From Haloechinothrix halophila YIM 93223 (GTDB lineage: Bacteria; Actinomycetota; Actinomycetes; Mycobacteriales; Pseudonocardiaceae): a DNA stretch of 64,000 bases. Shown here in pieces: positions 1 through 7,930 of the stretch. The notes under the pieces are model-generated. The model made no database searches and was not told the origin of the DNA. It worked only from the letters and a program-made list of their open reading frames with translations. How positions within the stretch are numbered: position 1 is the stretch's first letter; every line of letters starts with the position of its first letter. The stretch is taken from NCBI RefSeq assembly GCF_000504245.1, contig NZ_KI632509.1, positions 2,647,751 through 2,711,750 on the forward strand, given 5' to 3'. Position numbers and translations under genes: made by a program.

Positions 1-2
1 CC

Positions 3-914
3 AAGGTGTCCGCCGCTGTCAGCGCCGGCACGAGACGGGTGTACTCGTCCTACTGGAAACGGATCCAGCAGCACTGGGGCCACCGGCGACTCGACGAGCC
101 CACCGCGCTGGAGATCAAGCAACTGTCCGAACACATCCGAACCCACGTCGTGTCCCGCCGCAACGCACGCGGTGGCCGCAGCGCAGCCGAACACCTCATC
201 GCCGCACTCCGGTGCGTCTACAACCACGCCGTCGTCGACGGCCTGATCGCTGAGTCCGACAACCCCGCACGACGGGTCCCGAAGCCCCGCCGTCTGCCCA
301 GCACCCGGCGAGGTCTGCCCGACACCGGACTGGAGGAGATCAACCGAGTCGCGGCCACCACCGGAAACGACCCGGCACTGGACAGCCTGCTCCTGCGGCT
401 GCACACCGAGACAGCCTGCCGCCGCGGCGGCGCGCTCGCCTTACGCCCGCACGATCTCGATCCCGCGCAATTTCTGGTGTTGCTGCAGGAAAAAGGCGAC
501 ACGGTGCGCTGGCAGCCCGTCTCCCCCACCCTGATGCGCCACCTGCAAGCACATGCCGAAGAACGAGGTGCGGCTGCTGCTGGCGGACAACTGCTGCGGT
601 ACCGCTCCGGCGAGCCGATCACCACCCGGCGCTACGACCACCTCTGGACGCGCCTGGGCAAACACCTGCCGTGGGTAGCCACCCAACAAATCAGCACGCA
701 CTGGCTACGGCACACGACGTTGACGTGGGTAGAACGCCATTTCGGCTACGCCGTAGCCCGCGCGTTCGCCGGCCATATCGACAGCGGCGGCGACGCCGGT
801 ACCACAACGACCTACATCCGAGCCAATCTCGAGGAAGTCGCTGCCGCCCTCGCAGCGCTCACCGGCGAACCCCATCCCCTGGCATCGGCAAGACCAGACC
901 GGGCAGGTGCATGA
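3..914 (+). CDS. Tyrosine recombinase/integrase, N-terminus cut by window edge
   Basis: Site-specific DNA recombinase of the phage-integrase family, probably catalysing integration or excision of this element. The SAM-like core-binding domain is partly present. The catalytic domain shows the first Arg (ACRRGGALAL), the HxxR box (HWLRHTTLTW), AGH and the C-terminal Tyr (TTYIRA). The frame is open back to the first base, and the residues before the GTG at 6 align with the full-length paralogue at 1191-2237 on the other strand (roughly 70 percent identical by eye). That GTG is therefore unlikely to be the true start, and about 50 residues lie outside the window. The gene converges on its paralogue, tail to tail. 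Confidence 0.9.
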   Translation, partial: KVSAAVSAGTRRVYSSYWKRIQQHWGHRRLDEPTALEIKQLSEHIRTHVVSRRNARGGRSAAEHLIAALRCVYNHAVVDGLIAESDNPARRVPKPRRLPSTRRGLPDTGLEEINRVAATTGNDPALDSLLLRLHTETACRRGGALALRPHDLDPAQFLVLLQEKGDTVRWQPVSPTLMRHLQAHAEERGAAAAGGQLLRYRSGEPITTRRYDHLWTRLGKHLPWVATQQISTHWLRHTTLTWVERHFGYAVARAFAGHIDSGGDAGTTTTYIRANLEEVAAALAALTGEPHPLASARPDRAGA

Positions 915-1190
915 TGGTCGGCCCGACATGTTCACCCGGAAGCACAAATGACCAGATCGCCAGTCGCCGTCGCCGCGTCTGCCTCGCTTCGCTCGTGGCC
1001 GCTGAGGCCTTGCCGCAGTTGCCCCAGGCGTTCGCCGCCGACGACGAGAGCGCGCGGCCCCGACAAGACTAGCACACGTTAGTGTCCATCGTGGACGATT
1101 GGTTGCTAGACAGCAGGGCTTGCCGATTCAACCAGCACCGCTGGTGCAACTACGGTCAGAACGCCGCGTGCTTGGCTTGTGTTTCTCGCG
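915..1190. other. Intergenic region between convergent recombinase genes
   Basis: No gene seen. Two short inverted repeats are present: GTCCA-TCG-TGGAC near 1082-1095 and ACCAGC-ACC-GCTGGT near 1131-1146. They could be recombinase or regulator sites or a bidirectional terminator. No longer duplicated core that would define an att site was found inside the window. Confidence 0.35.
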
Positions 1191-2237
1191 TTACGCGGTG
1201 ACAACGAGGGGGTGGGTTTCACCTGTCAGTACTGCGAGCGCGGTCGCGACTTCGACTATGTCCGCGCGGATGTAGGTGGCAGTCACTCCGGCGCTGCGGT
1301 TGTCGTTGTGCCCGGCGTAGGCTCGGGCCACGGCGTAGCCGAAATGGCGTTCGACCCACGTCAACGTCGTGTGCCGCAGCCAGTGGGTACTCACTTGCTG
1401 GGTCCGAACCCACGACAGATGCTTCCGCATCCGTGACCAGAGATAGTCGTAGCGGCGGGTGGTGATCGGCTGGCCGTCACGGTAACGCAACAACTGCGCG
1501 CTGGGCTCTCCCGGGCCGCGCTCTACGTGATCACGCAGGCATCGCATCAGGGTCGGCGACACAGGTTGCCACCGCTGCGTATCTCCCTTTTCCCGCAACA
1601 GAATTAGGCACTGCTCCTCGTCAAGATCTTGAGGACGCAACGCGAGCGCGCCACCACGCCTGCAAGCCGTCTCCGTGTGCAGCCGCAGAAGGAGACAATC
1701 GAGTACGGGGTCGTTCCCCGTCCGTGCGGCCACCTGGTTGAGTTCACGTATCCGGGAGTCCGACAAGCCGTGGCGTGTGCTGGGAAGACGCCGCGGTTTG
1801 GACACCCGGAGAGCAGGATTGTCCGCTTCCCTCACCCATCCGTCAGCTGCCGCATGGTTGTAGACGCAGCGCAACGCCGAGATCAGATGCTCGGCCGCGC
1901 TTCGCCCACCCCTGCTGTTGCGCCGGACCACAGCGTGACTTCTGACGTGCTCGGCCAAGTATTTGACGTCGATTGCCGTCGGTTCATCCAGTCGGCGTTC
2001 GCCCCAGGTCTCCACAATCCGGTCCCAGTACGGACCGTATGCCCGGCGCGTCCCGTCCCTGACCGCGATGGCCACCTTCGGTACGTACTCCGCGAAGGTC
2101 GGTGGCGGTTCGGCCCGTGGTACGTCGGCGAGGAGCTCCTCGGGGTTCACCCCTAAACGCAACAACAACAGACGTGCTGCCTCGACCTCGGCCGTCCGAG
2201 AGGGTCCCGAACTAGTGTGGGTCTGCCGGTCCCTCAT
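1191..2237 (-). CDS. Tyrosine recombinase/integrase
   Basis: Full-length 348-aa phage-integrase-family recombinase. It has an N-terminal arm (about 1-60), a SAM-like core-binding domain (about 60-165), and a catalytic domain with Arg in ACRRGGALAL, HxxR in HWLRHTTLTW, GH in YAGHND and a terminal Tyr in TATYIRA. The conserved RKHY set makes an active enzyme likely. It starts at ATG 2237, six bases after the stop of the AbrB-like gene, so the two form an operon and the AbrB-like protein may control excision. It is a paralogue of the recombinase at the left edge, in opposite orientation. Whether it integrates this element or a nested one cannot be told from here. Confidence 0.93.
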   Translation of the reverse strand: MRDRQTHTSSGPSRTAEVEAARLLLLRLGVNPEELLADVPRAEPPPTFAEYVPKVAIAVRDGTRRAYGPYWDRIVETWGERRLDEPTAIDVKYLAEHVRSHAVVRRNSRGGRSAAEHLISALRCVYNHAAADGWVREADNPALRVSKPRRLPSTRHGLSDSRIRELNQVAARTGNDPVLDCLLLRLHTETACRRGGALALRPQDLDEEQCLILLREKGDTQRWQPVSPTLMRCLRDHVERGPGEPSAQLLRYRDGQPITTRRYDYLWSRMRKHLSWVRTQQVSTHWLRHTTLTWVERHFGYAVARAYAGHNDNRSAGVTATYIRADIVEVATALAVLTGETHPLVVTA

Positions 2238-2243
2238 TTCGGA

Positions 2244-2756
2244 TCACGCCTGGTCGTGGTACGCGAGAACCATTCCGTCCAACACCGCCATCGTGTGCAC
2301 GATCAATGCACCCAACTCTGGTGCTGCCGCGAGCAAAACCCGATCGCCCGGCCTCACGCCGCACCATCGGCGCACAGACAGCGGGAGCTGCACGTGACCT
2401 CTTCGTGTCAGGTGGAACGCCCCGTAGCGGTTCCGTCGAAAGACGACGACGCCCGATGTCGTTGCGACGTCGACCCGGTCGGCGGGCAGCCAACCGAGAA
2501 CCCGCATGAGCGACGACTCCGCCATTCGGCCGCGGTGATCCACCGAGGCAATTCGGTAGTGCATCGACCCGTCTCGGGATAGGACCTGTTCCGCCAGCGG
2601 GAGTGCCCGCACGTTCTCCTCAGTCTTGCGTGGCTTTCGCCTGACCGGGATAACCGCGCCCACGATCTGTTCAGCGACGGTCTCAGTCACGGAGCATTCC
2701 CCACGCCTGCCGTCTGCCCCAGGGATGGCCAACGCGGAAGAATCGCCGAAGTTCAT
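2244..2756 (-). CDS. AbrB/MazE/SpoVT-like DNA-binding protein
   Basis: 170-aa protein whose C-terminal part (about 110-165) has the swapped-hairpin AbrB pattern: RGHVQLPLSVRRWCGVRPGD followed by hydrophobic strands. Family members are DNA-binding transition-state regulators or antitoxins. ATG 2756 was chosen because GGAGG lies 10 bases upstream; an in-frame upstream extension has no ribosome site. It is directly upstream of the recombinase gene with a 6-bp gap, so it is probably a recombination-directionality or expression regulator of that recombinase (inference). No toxin partner is adjacent, which argues against a MazE-type antitoxin. Confidence 0.72.
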   Translation of the reverse strand: MNFGDSSALAIPGADGRRGECSVTETVAEQIVGAVIPVRRKPRKTEENVRALPLAEQVLSRDGSMHYRIASVDHRGRMAESSLMRVLGWLPADRVDVATTSGVVVFRRNRYGAFHLTRRGHVQLPLSVRRWCGVRPGDRVLLAAAPELGALIVHTMAVLDGMVLAYHDQA

Positions 2757-2957
2757 AGTGTGATTCCCTCCTCGGCACGGTTGGCCGTAACGGTCGCCAC
2801 AGCAGCGGGGCTGCTGCTCGGTACGGCTTAACGACGGCATGCACGCGAGTGCGCCGATCGACTCGGCGGCCTGCTCAGGCGCGGGATGCGACCTCTGCGT
2901 TAGCCTCTGCATGACGTCGGAGCCCTCGTTCCCCCGCTTCAAGGCTGGCGACCGAGT

Positions 2958-4163
2958 TCACCTTGCTCGGTGTGGCGCTGGGAGCAGACGGTGCTGCGTG
3001 CGACCGCGGCCTGTTGGGGCGTGCTCGTCGCCGGTGAGCCGCCATGCCAGTGCTGCATTCGCTGCAGCGCCGTCGGCAGTCCTGCGTCCCAGGCCACAGG
3101 GCGCGGCGACTGCGGCCACCGGTCGGTCGAGCGCCTGCTCGGTCAGCTCGAGCGCCGTTGCTGACGATTCCGGGTGCCGCTCGTCAACCAGCCCGGCGAT
3201 CACGGCGATGTCGTGGCGCAGCCTCCTCAGGGGTGTGTAGTCACTAGCATCCAGCGAGGGCGGATTGTCCCCGTCGCACAGCGCGACATGTACCGGGGGA
3301 ACTGCCCTGCCCGCACGCTCCAATCGGGCAGCCAGCGCATTAGTGAACGCGACCATCGGACTGAGGTCGCGCAGCGAAGCGATCGGCTTGTGCCCGAGAT
3401 CGCCCCGGCACCACTTGTGCAGCACAAACTGGGTCTCCGGCAGCGCCGCCGAGATGACCTTCGCGGCCTGCTGAGCCAGGAACCGAGTTAGGACCGGCCA
3501 GGCTGCCCGAGGAGCCCGGTCGTAGGCGACCAGCACCGCCGGGCTTTCCAGCTGGATCACGATCTCCTCGTTCCACGTTCTGGCCAGATGCTCGACGTGC
3601 TCGATCTCGGCTACGACCGCGGCGTTGAATACCGGTAGGTAGCGCACCGCCGACACGATCGCCCGCACTGCGGCGCGCGGCGACAGCCGACGCATCACTG
3701 CGGCCGGCACTCCGAACGCGAACAACGCCAAGTCAAGCGGCGCGGGCATCGAGACCTGGTACGGCGGCAGCTCGGCCGCGCTGAGCTGCCGCCGAGCTGC
3801 CAGCGCGGCCGTGACCTCGGCACTGCGGCCGGGGGTGACGTCGCCGATCCCAAGGCGCTCGCCACGGCCGAGCCGGTAGACCGGCAGCTTCGTGTAGTCA
3901 GAGGAATCGCCGTCGAGGACAAGGTCCATCGGGCCACGCTCACGGAGCCCGTCAAGCCAGTCGATGATCCAGCGGGAATCCCGGTCGCACGGCAGCGTGG
4001 TCAACTCAGCTGTCCCGACATGGTCGAGCATCCACTGCATGGCTGCTCGATCTGTCTCGGCCACCGCCGGCGGCAGTGAGCCCACGAAGTGGATCGGTCG
4101 TCGGCATGGTGCGCCGTGCGGAATGCTGGCGGTATCGGGCTGCCGGTGGTCGAGATGCGACAT
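2958..4163 (-). CDS. MetE-like (cobalamin-independent methionine synthase C-domain-like) protein
   Basis: About 401 aa, apparently a single TIM barrel like the C-terminal half of MetE. Early residues carry HFVGSLPP (MetE-like GSFPR), then LPPYQVSMPAPLDLALFAFG, a strand ending EEIVIQLESPA, a HVALCDGDN segment near where MetE has its zinc Cys, and APCGLGRRT near the end, like the terminal zinc-ligand Cys loop. The usual HxC zinc motif is altered to HxxxC, so the substrate is unknown. It may transfer a methyl or alkyl group to a thiol. ATG 4163 has GGGGA seven bases upstream; ATG 4169 overlaps the previous stop as ATGA and is the alternative. A decayed copy lies at 8770-8922 on the other strand. 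Confidence 0.6.
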   Translation of the reverse strand: MSHLDHRQPDTASIPHGAPCRRPIHFVGSLPPAVAETDRAAMQWMLDHVGTAELTTLPCDRDSRWIIDWLDGLRERGPMDLVLDGDSSDYTKLPVYRLGRGERLGIGDVTPGRSAEVTAALAARRQLSAAELPPYQVSMPAPLDLALFAFGVPAAVMRRLSPRAAVRAIVSAVRYLPVFNAAVVAEIEHVEHLARTWNEEIVIQLESPAVLVAYDRAPRAAWPVLTRFLAQQAAKVISAALPETQFVLHKWCRGDLGHKPIASLRDLSPMVAFTNALAARLERAGRAVPPVHVALCDGDNPPSLDASDYTPLRRLRHDIAVIAGLVDERHPESSATALELTEQALDRPVAAVAAPCGLGRRTADGAAANAALAWRLTGDEHAPTGRGRTQHRLLPAPHRAR

Positions 4164-4165
4164 GA

Positions 4166-4366
4166 TCATTCCCCTTCCAGCTGCGGCGAACTCGGCGCGA
4201 CCTTGTCCCCGATCCGCCGCCAGCGAGAACACGTGTCGCACCAGCAGTACGGCGATCTGGGTCCGTGTTCTTCGATCGCGGTGTCGACCTCGGCAGGGAT
4301 CTCGAGTACGTGACCACAGAACAGGATGTAGCGAGCGGGTTCGGTGTCGATGTCCGACGTGCACAT
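4166..4366 (-). CDS. Small Cys-rich (putative zinc-binding) protein
   Basis: 66-aa protein with FCGH near the start and CWCDTCSRW near the middle-end. Together these give a likely four-ligand zinc site. It starts at ATG 4366 with GGGGAGG about nine bases upstream. Its stop overlaps the ATG at 4169, so it is translationally coupled to the MetE-like gene. It is the first gene of a two-gene - strand unit whose promoter region holds the operator pair at 4475-4542. Function unknown. A DNA relic of its start region is repeated near 8947-8990. Confidence 0.6.
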   Translation of the reverse strand: MCTSDIDTEPARYILFCGHVLEIPAEVDTAIEEHGPRSPYCWCDTCSRWRRIGDKVAPSSPQLEGE

Positions 4367-4474
4367 GGCCTTGCCTCCCCAACTAACGAGCGAAAGCCGA
4401 TTTGCAGGTAGAACCGACGAGCTCGTAGTCCGAGCTCCATGGGCGGTACCAGATCGACCACTCACGCTCATAAC

Positions 4475-4542
4475 GTCCATATGAGTTGTCTTACTGGGAC
4501 AACTTTCCCATCTTCAAGAATCAAATGTCAACTCATGTGGAC
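4475..4542. promoter_or_regulatory. Inverted operator pair (TCAACTNATGTGGAC sites), copy A
   Basis: GTCCATATGAGTTG at 4475-4488 and TCAACTCATGTGGAC at 4528-4542 are inverted copies of one site separated by 39 bp. The same pair with the same spacing occurs at 9087-9154, and with 40 bp at 59980-60048. It lies between divergent genes (4366 - and 4778 +), so it probably controls both directions. Binding protein inferred, not seen. Confidence 0.65.
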
Positions 4543-4563
4543 GTACTGTGCTCAGGCCGGGCT

Positions 4564-4678
4564 GGTGGGCCTGCGCACTCTGCGCCGTCGGCGGCCGAGC
4601 CTGAAGCCCATAGGGAGAGACGCCCCTGCGGGCTTGACTCCCTTCCCCGCCACCGGCGCCGGGCGAGTGCGCCCCACC
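4564..4678. repeat. Long inverted repeat (LIR), copy 1
   Basis: Imperfect palindrome: GGTGGGC, then GCACTC, on the left and GAGTGC, then GCCCCACC, on the right, with GCGCCG/CGGCGC inner arms and a GGGCTTGA-containing centre. It belongs to the LIR family best seen at 16086-16213 and 20201-20325. It lies between the operator pair and the pseudogene at 4778. Confidence 0.75.
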
Positions 4679-4777
4679 GAACGGGGGGCAGCGGCCAGAT
4701 CCGCTCCATCAGGACTCTCTGCGCGAACGAGTCGATGCGCCTCTGGTCGCCCCGTACGCGCATGATGAGAAACCACC

Positions 4778-5100
4778 ATGGGCGGGACTACCTTCGAGAT
4801 CTACGCCGAAGGCCCCAACATCGCGATGGCTTTCCAGGTCGCCGTCAAGGGGGCGCCCGCACTCTCAAGGGTCTGCCGATCCCGAAGCGCGACGGCGGCT
4901 ACACCGACCTGCGCGCCGCCGCCGACGCGGCGGCCACCGGTCTGGCCGAGGACGAGGCCATCGCCGACGTGCCGTCCGCGCAGTACGTCATGCGCCGCGA
5001 CGGCGGCGTGAGCGGCAACAGCCAAAGAGTCGTCACCGTGAGGACCACCGGCTCCCCCGATCAGACCGGCTGGTTGTTCTTCGGCCTGGTCAAGACGTAG
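4778..5100 (+). pseudogene. Decayed paralogue of the 167-aa protein encoded at 9403
   Basis: The start (MGGTTFEIYAEGPNIAMAFQ) and the rest (DGGYTDLRAAADAAATGLAE through SPDQTGWLFFG) match the intact protein at 9403-9906. The middle third is deleted and the two parts are in different frames, joined near 4850. The last base of the 3' part is the stop at 5100. It is preceded by an operator pair and an LIR exactly as the intact copy is, so the whole unit was duplicated before decay. Confidence 0.85.
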
Positions 5101-5128
5101 CAACCATTTGACAGCCGCTACCCGTACT

Positions 5129-5214
5129 CGGTGGGGCCTGCGCACTCTGCGCCGTCGGCGGCCGAGCTTGACGCCTTTTGCCGTCGCCAGCGCTGGGACG
5201 AGTGCGCACCATCG
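5129..5214. repeat. Long inverted repeat (LIR), copy 2, shortened centre
   Basis: The left arm CTCGGTGGGGC..GCGCACTC and right arm GAGTGCGCACCATCGA are retained, but the central stem is deleted relative to other copies. It follows directly after the pseudogene stop at 5100. Confidence 0.65.
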
Positions 5215-5239
5215 AACGGGACACAGCACCCAGATGCAT

Positions 5240-5420
5240 CATCGGAACCGTCCAAACCCGACCGTTCGGCCCACATTGTCTTGCCGACACCGGGCGGGCT
5301 GATCAGCAACCCGCAGCTTACCGGGAGCTGCGATGCATGTCTCGATTCGCCCCTTGGTGCGCTCACGCCACATCGGGGTTGCTGTGACCACCACGTAACG
5401 GAATCCGCAATTCAGCTGGA
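5240..5420 (-). pseudogene. Relic of a P-loop (AAA/IstB-like) ATPase
   Basis: On the - strand a short reading segment encodes GLLISPPGVGKTMWAER, a Walker A loop typical of AAA ATPases. The frame is soon lost on both sides and no Walker B can be seen. It is too short to name a family. The stretch 5215-5500 otherwise holds nothing recognisable. Confidence 0.4.
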
Positions 5421-5500
5421 CCTGTTCCGTCGATGACAGGGTCCTGGTAGGTGCTGACCTCCGGCTGTGCAGCTCGTCGGACCTCGCACGTCTCCCTGGC

Positions 5501-5641
5501 CGTGCGGGCGTGTTGCCGCTCTCAGTGAAGCGGGCCTGTGCCTGCCGGAACCAGGCCAAACCGCTGCCGCGGTCGGCTTTGCCGAGCCTGGTCCCGGCAG
5601 GCACAGGCCCGCTGTCGGGTGCGGCGGCAACACGCCCGCAC
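5501..5641. repeat. 141-bp near-perfect palindrome
   Basis: The left arm 5501-5556 (beginning CGTGCGGGCGTGTTGCCG) and right arm 5584-5641 (ending CGGCAACACGCCCGCACC) are reverse complements over about 55 bp with few mismatches. The 27-bp centre AAACCG..CGGCTTT is also partly self-complementary. It differs in sequence from the LIR family and occurs once here. It ends 20 bases before the GTG at 5661, so it could be a terminator, a miniature mobile element or a cruciform site. Confidence 0.8.
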
Positions 5642-5660
5642 CCGACACAGGGAGGTACCT

Positions 5661-5864
5661 GTGACCGACGACCTGTCGCACTTGTCAAGCAAGGAACTCA
5701 CCGATCGCGCCACGGAGGCGATCATTGATGCTGACGCTGACGCGCTGGACGCGGTAGCCGAGGAGTTGAAACTGCGATCCGATAAGGACCGGAAGGACGG
5801 CAGTGCCTTCCAGCGGATCGCCGCCGAGCATCGGGCGAAATGGCAGCGGTCCAGGAGCGGCTGA
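5661..5864 (+). CDS. Small acidic hypothetical protein
   Basis: 67-aa protein starting at GTG 5661 with GGAGG seven bases upstream. The composition is acidic then basic: DDLSHLSSKELTDRATEAII, then Lys/Arg near the end. It looks helical and has no transmembrane segment or metal motif. Family not recognised. It lies directly downstream of the 141-bp palindrome and upstream of another short gene; both look intact amid decayed sequence. Confidence 0.6.
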   Translation: MTDDLSHLSSKELTDRATEAIIDADADALDAVAEELKLRSDKDRKDGSAFQRIAAEHRAKWQRSRSG

Positions 5865-5951
5865 CTCCAGCGGCGAACGAAGTTGTGTCGGACCCCGTAT
5901 CCGATGGACCGGATGCGGGGCCGCCGTAGTCAATACGGAAGGATCAGCGGC

Positions 5952-6275
5952 ATGAACACCGATCGACCATCGGCGTTGACTCCGCAGGAGTGTCGTCGCG
6001 TTCTCCGTGATCTGGCCTCGGGTTGTGATCCCGATGCCAGCCGTCCGGTGGGCGACGACATTGACACTCCGGTCACCCGCTTGCGGCGATGTATCGACAC
6101 CGAACATCACGACGACTTGACCGCCGCGCTGGCCTACGTCGAGGAGCGCGGACGACTCGCTGGAGCTCGCCTCGCATTTCGTCACGCCGAACGGCTCCTC
6201 ACCGAGGATGCGGCCGACGACAAGGACGCGACCGTCGTTGGTTTGATCACCGCGCGTATCCACCGCAGGAGCTGA
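5952..6275 (+). CDS. Hypothetical helical protein
   Basis: 107 aa, ATG 5952 with GGAAGGA eight bases upstream. The sequence is predicted helical (LTPQECRRVLRDLASG; ALAYVEERGRLAGARLAFRH) with no transmembrane segment or Cys motif. Family not recognised. Relics of other cargo genes follow immediately, so it belongs to the same partly decayed block. Codon use and GC match the neighbours. Confidence 0.55.
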   Translation: MNTDRPSALTPQECRRVLRDLASGCDPDASRPVGDDIDTPVTRLRRCIDTEHHDDLTAALAYVEERGRLAGARLAFRHAERLLTEDAADDKDATVVGLITARIHRRS

Positions 6276-6379
6276 CCAGCCAGCGCTAACAAGCAGGACA
6301 TCTGGTGAGTGGCGGCCCGCTCGCACCGTCAGGAGTGATCGTGGCCGGATCAGCGCCCCGGCAGACCGTTCTGCCCGGC

Positions 6380-6623
6380 AACCTGCTGCGCACCTGGGTG
6401 ACATGATCGTGGAGGCCCGCGCTGACGCCCACGGATGCCCCAACCGGGCCGTAGTGATGCGGATACGCGCGGCCTGTGGGCCGCCTGTCCGAACATGATC
6501 GCCGACGTGCTGGTGATCCTCGGTGGCGGGAAACTGGCCTCCATCCACAGCCCGACCTTGCGTCGGGCTGGTCTGGAAGCCAGCCAGGTCGGTGCGAGTG
6601 GCCCCACCTTCGGCTGCGATTAG
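6380..6623 (+). pseudogene. Decayed paralogue of the 215-aa protein encoded at 10462
   Basis: Segments reading GDMIVEARADAHG and ADVLVILGGGKLASIHSP match GDVIVGARAYAHG and ADALLILGDGELTVLSYP of the intact gene at 10462-11109, in shifted frames and with both ends missing. One of at least five relics of intact cargo genes in 4.7-9 kb. Confidence 0.75.
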
Positions 6624-6639
6624 GTCGATAGTCGGTTGA

Positions 6640-7302
6640 TCAGTCACGAGGCCGCCGCAACGCCGCCGCCAGGCCTCTCAGGCCGGCCTGGCGTTCCCGG
6701 ACGTCGAGTGACTCCGCGAGGTCCAGTGCGGCCAGCACCGATCCGGAGTCCGCGAGGGAGCGCACGATTGTCAGGTCCATCGTGGTCGCACGTAGGGTGT
6801 ACCGGCCGCCCGGTGCCTCGATGAGGGCGTGGCGTGCGACGGTCTCGTCGAGATACTGGGCGTCGAGGTAGCCGTCCACGCGGTCGATACCTGTCAGGCC
6901 GAGCGCGGCGGTAGCGCTGGCGGTGTCGACAAGCTCGCGCCGAAGCCGTTCGGCGGCGCGGGAATGACCCTGATAGCGCTGGACCTGAGCTCGGTTGCGG
7001 GTGCGGCTTACCAGTTGGTCCGCCGTCAGCTGCCGAAGAACGCCCTTGAGCCGGGAACGCTGTGACGGCCCCATCCAGAAGGCGTGCTGACCGGACAGCA
7101 GCGCGACAGCACCCCACGCATTGCTCTCGGACCAGGCACGCTTCCGGGAGCCCTGTCGAGTGGCGAGATGCCGATCCAGCGAGGTCCGGTCAATGAGTCC
7201 GCGGGCGACGAGGCGCAGGTCACCGCTCGCGACGAGGTGCTGTACCTGCCGCGTCGTCACGCCGAGTTGTCGCGCGGCGTCCGTTACGCCGACGAACTCC
7301 AT
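6640..7302 (-). CDS. HTH-domain protein, possible antitoxin of an AbiEii-type system
   Basis: 220 aa from ATG 7302. Residues 1-50 form an excisionase/MerR-like helix-turn-helix (VGVTDAARQLGVTTRQVQHL), followed by a long mostly helical region with no enzyme motif. The layout resembles HTH antitoxins that pair with nucleotidyltransferase (AbiEii-like) toxins in actinobacteria; this is inferred from layout only. No toxin gene follows: downstream is decayed cargo, so it would be an orphan. ATG 7338 in the same frame is an alternative start; neither has a strong ribosome site, and a TTGACA-like hexamer lies near 7336. It is transcribed against its neighbours. Confidence 0.5.
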   Translation of the reverse strand: MEFVGVTDAARQLGVTTRQVQHLVASGDLRLVARGLIDRTSLDRHLATRQGSRKRAWSESNAWGAVALLSGQHAFWMGPSQRSRLKGVLRQLTADQLVSRTRNRAQVQRYQGHSRAAERLRRELVDTASATAALGLTGIDRVDGYLDAQYLDETVARHALIEAPGGRYTLRATTMDLTIVRSLADSGSVLAALDLAESLDVRERQAGLRGLAAALRRPRD

Positions 7303-7488
7303 GACAGATAGCTTCGCAATGACGAAAGCACCTGTCAATCTTGTAGGGCTAGCTTGACCAGATATGGAGAACGTCGAACTGCGTGTCGATGGAGAAATCG
7401 GTAACGATCTTCAAGCGGGTGTCAACTAAGATAGACGTGCGTATGGAGTGTGCTGCTGCCCCTGTTCGGTGGCGTGCGCACCGGCGCA

Positions 7489-7563
7489 GGCGTCGTCACC
7501 GTGACCACGACCGGCTCGTTCGGTCAGGCCGACTGATTGTTCTTCGGCCGGGCCAAGAGGTAG
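7489..7563 (+). pseudogene. 3' relic of the 9403-type gene (third copy)
   Basis: Encodes GVVTVTTTGS, then a variant of SPDQTGWLFFG with a frame-breaking TGA, at nucleotide level clearly the 3' end of the 9403 gene family. No 5' part is present. Confidence 0.7.
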
Positions 7564-7659
7564 CAATCATCTCGCGCTGAACGAGCGTGCTCACCGTACC
7601 GGGACAGCATCAGCCGCACGTCCGGAACCAGCGGCCTTCGCCGCCGCGAGGACCGGGCT

Positions 7660-7860
7660 GTCGAGGTTTACGCCTGCGACGAATCCTCGGTCACGGCGAA
7701 CACCACCGACGAGGAGATCGCCGAGCGCGTGTTGGAGCTGTTCAACGTGGGCGATAACCCGAGCTTCGGGACGCCGGATCACCGCGCACTCGAGTACCCC
7801 GACCGCCGTAACCTGGCCGTCGACCCACGCGGACAACCTGAGCCGGATGGCCGCCAAGGG
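7660..7860 (+). pseudogene. Relic of the 224-aa gene at 26340
   Basis: Reads AVEVYACDESSVTANTTDEE and IAERVLELFNVGDNPSFGTP, matching VEVYAYAEPAVTPGTSDEQ and IAERVFELFNIGDDPTYGEP of the intact protein at 26340-27014. N- and C-terminal parts are absent. The following 70 bases (to 7930) hold only very short frames. Confidence 0.78.
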
Positions 7861-7930
7861 CCGCGGCAGACGCCCACGCTGGCGGGTCAGACACTGCTTC
7901 GGGCTGGCTCGCCATGAACGAGCGAAACGC

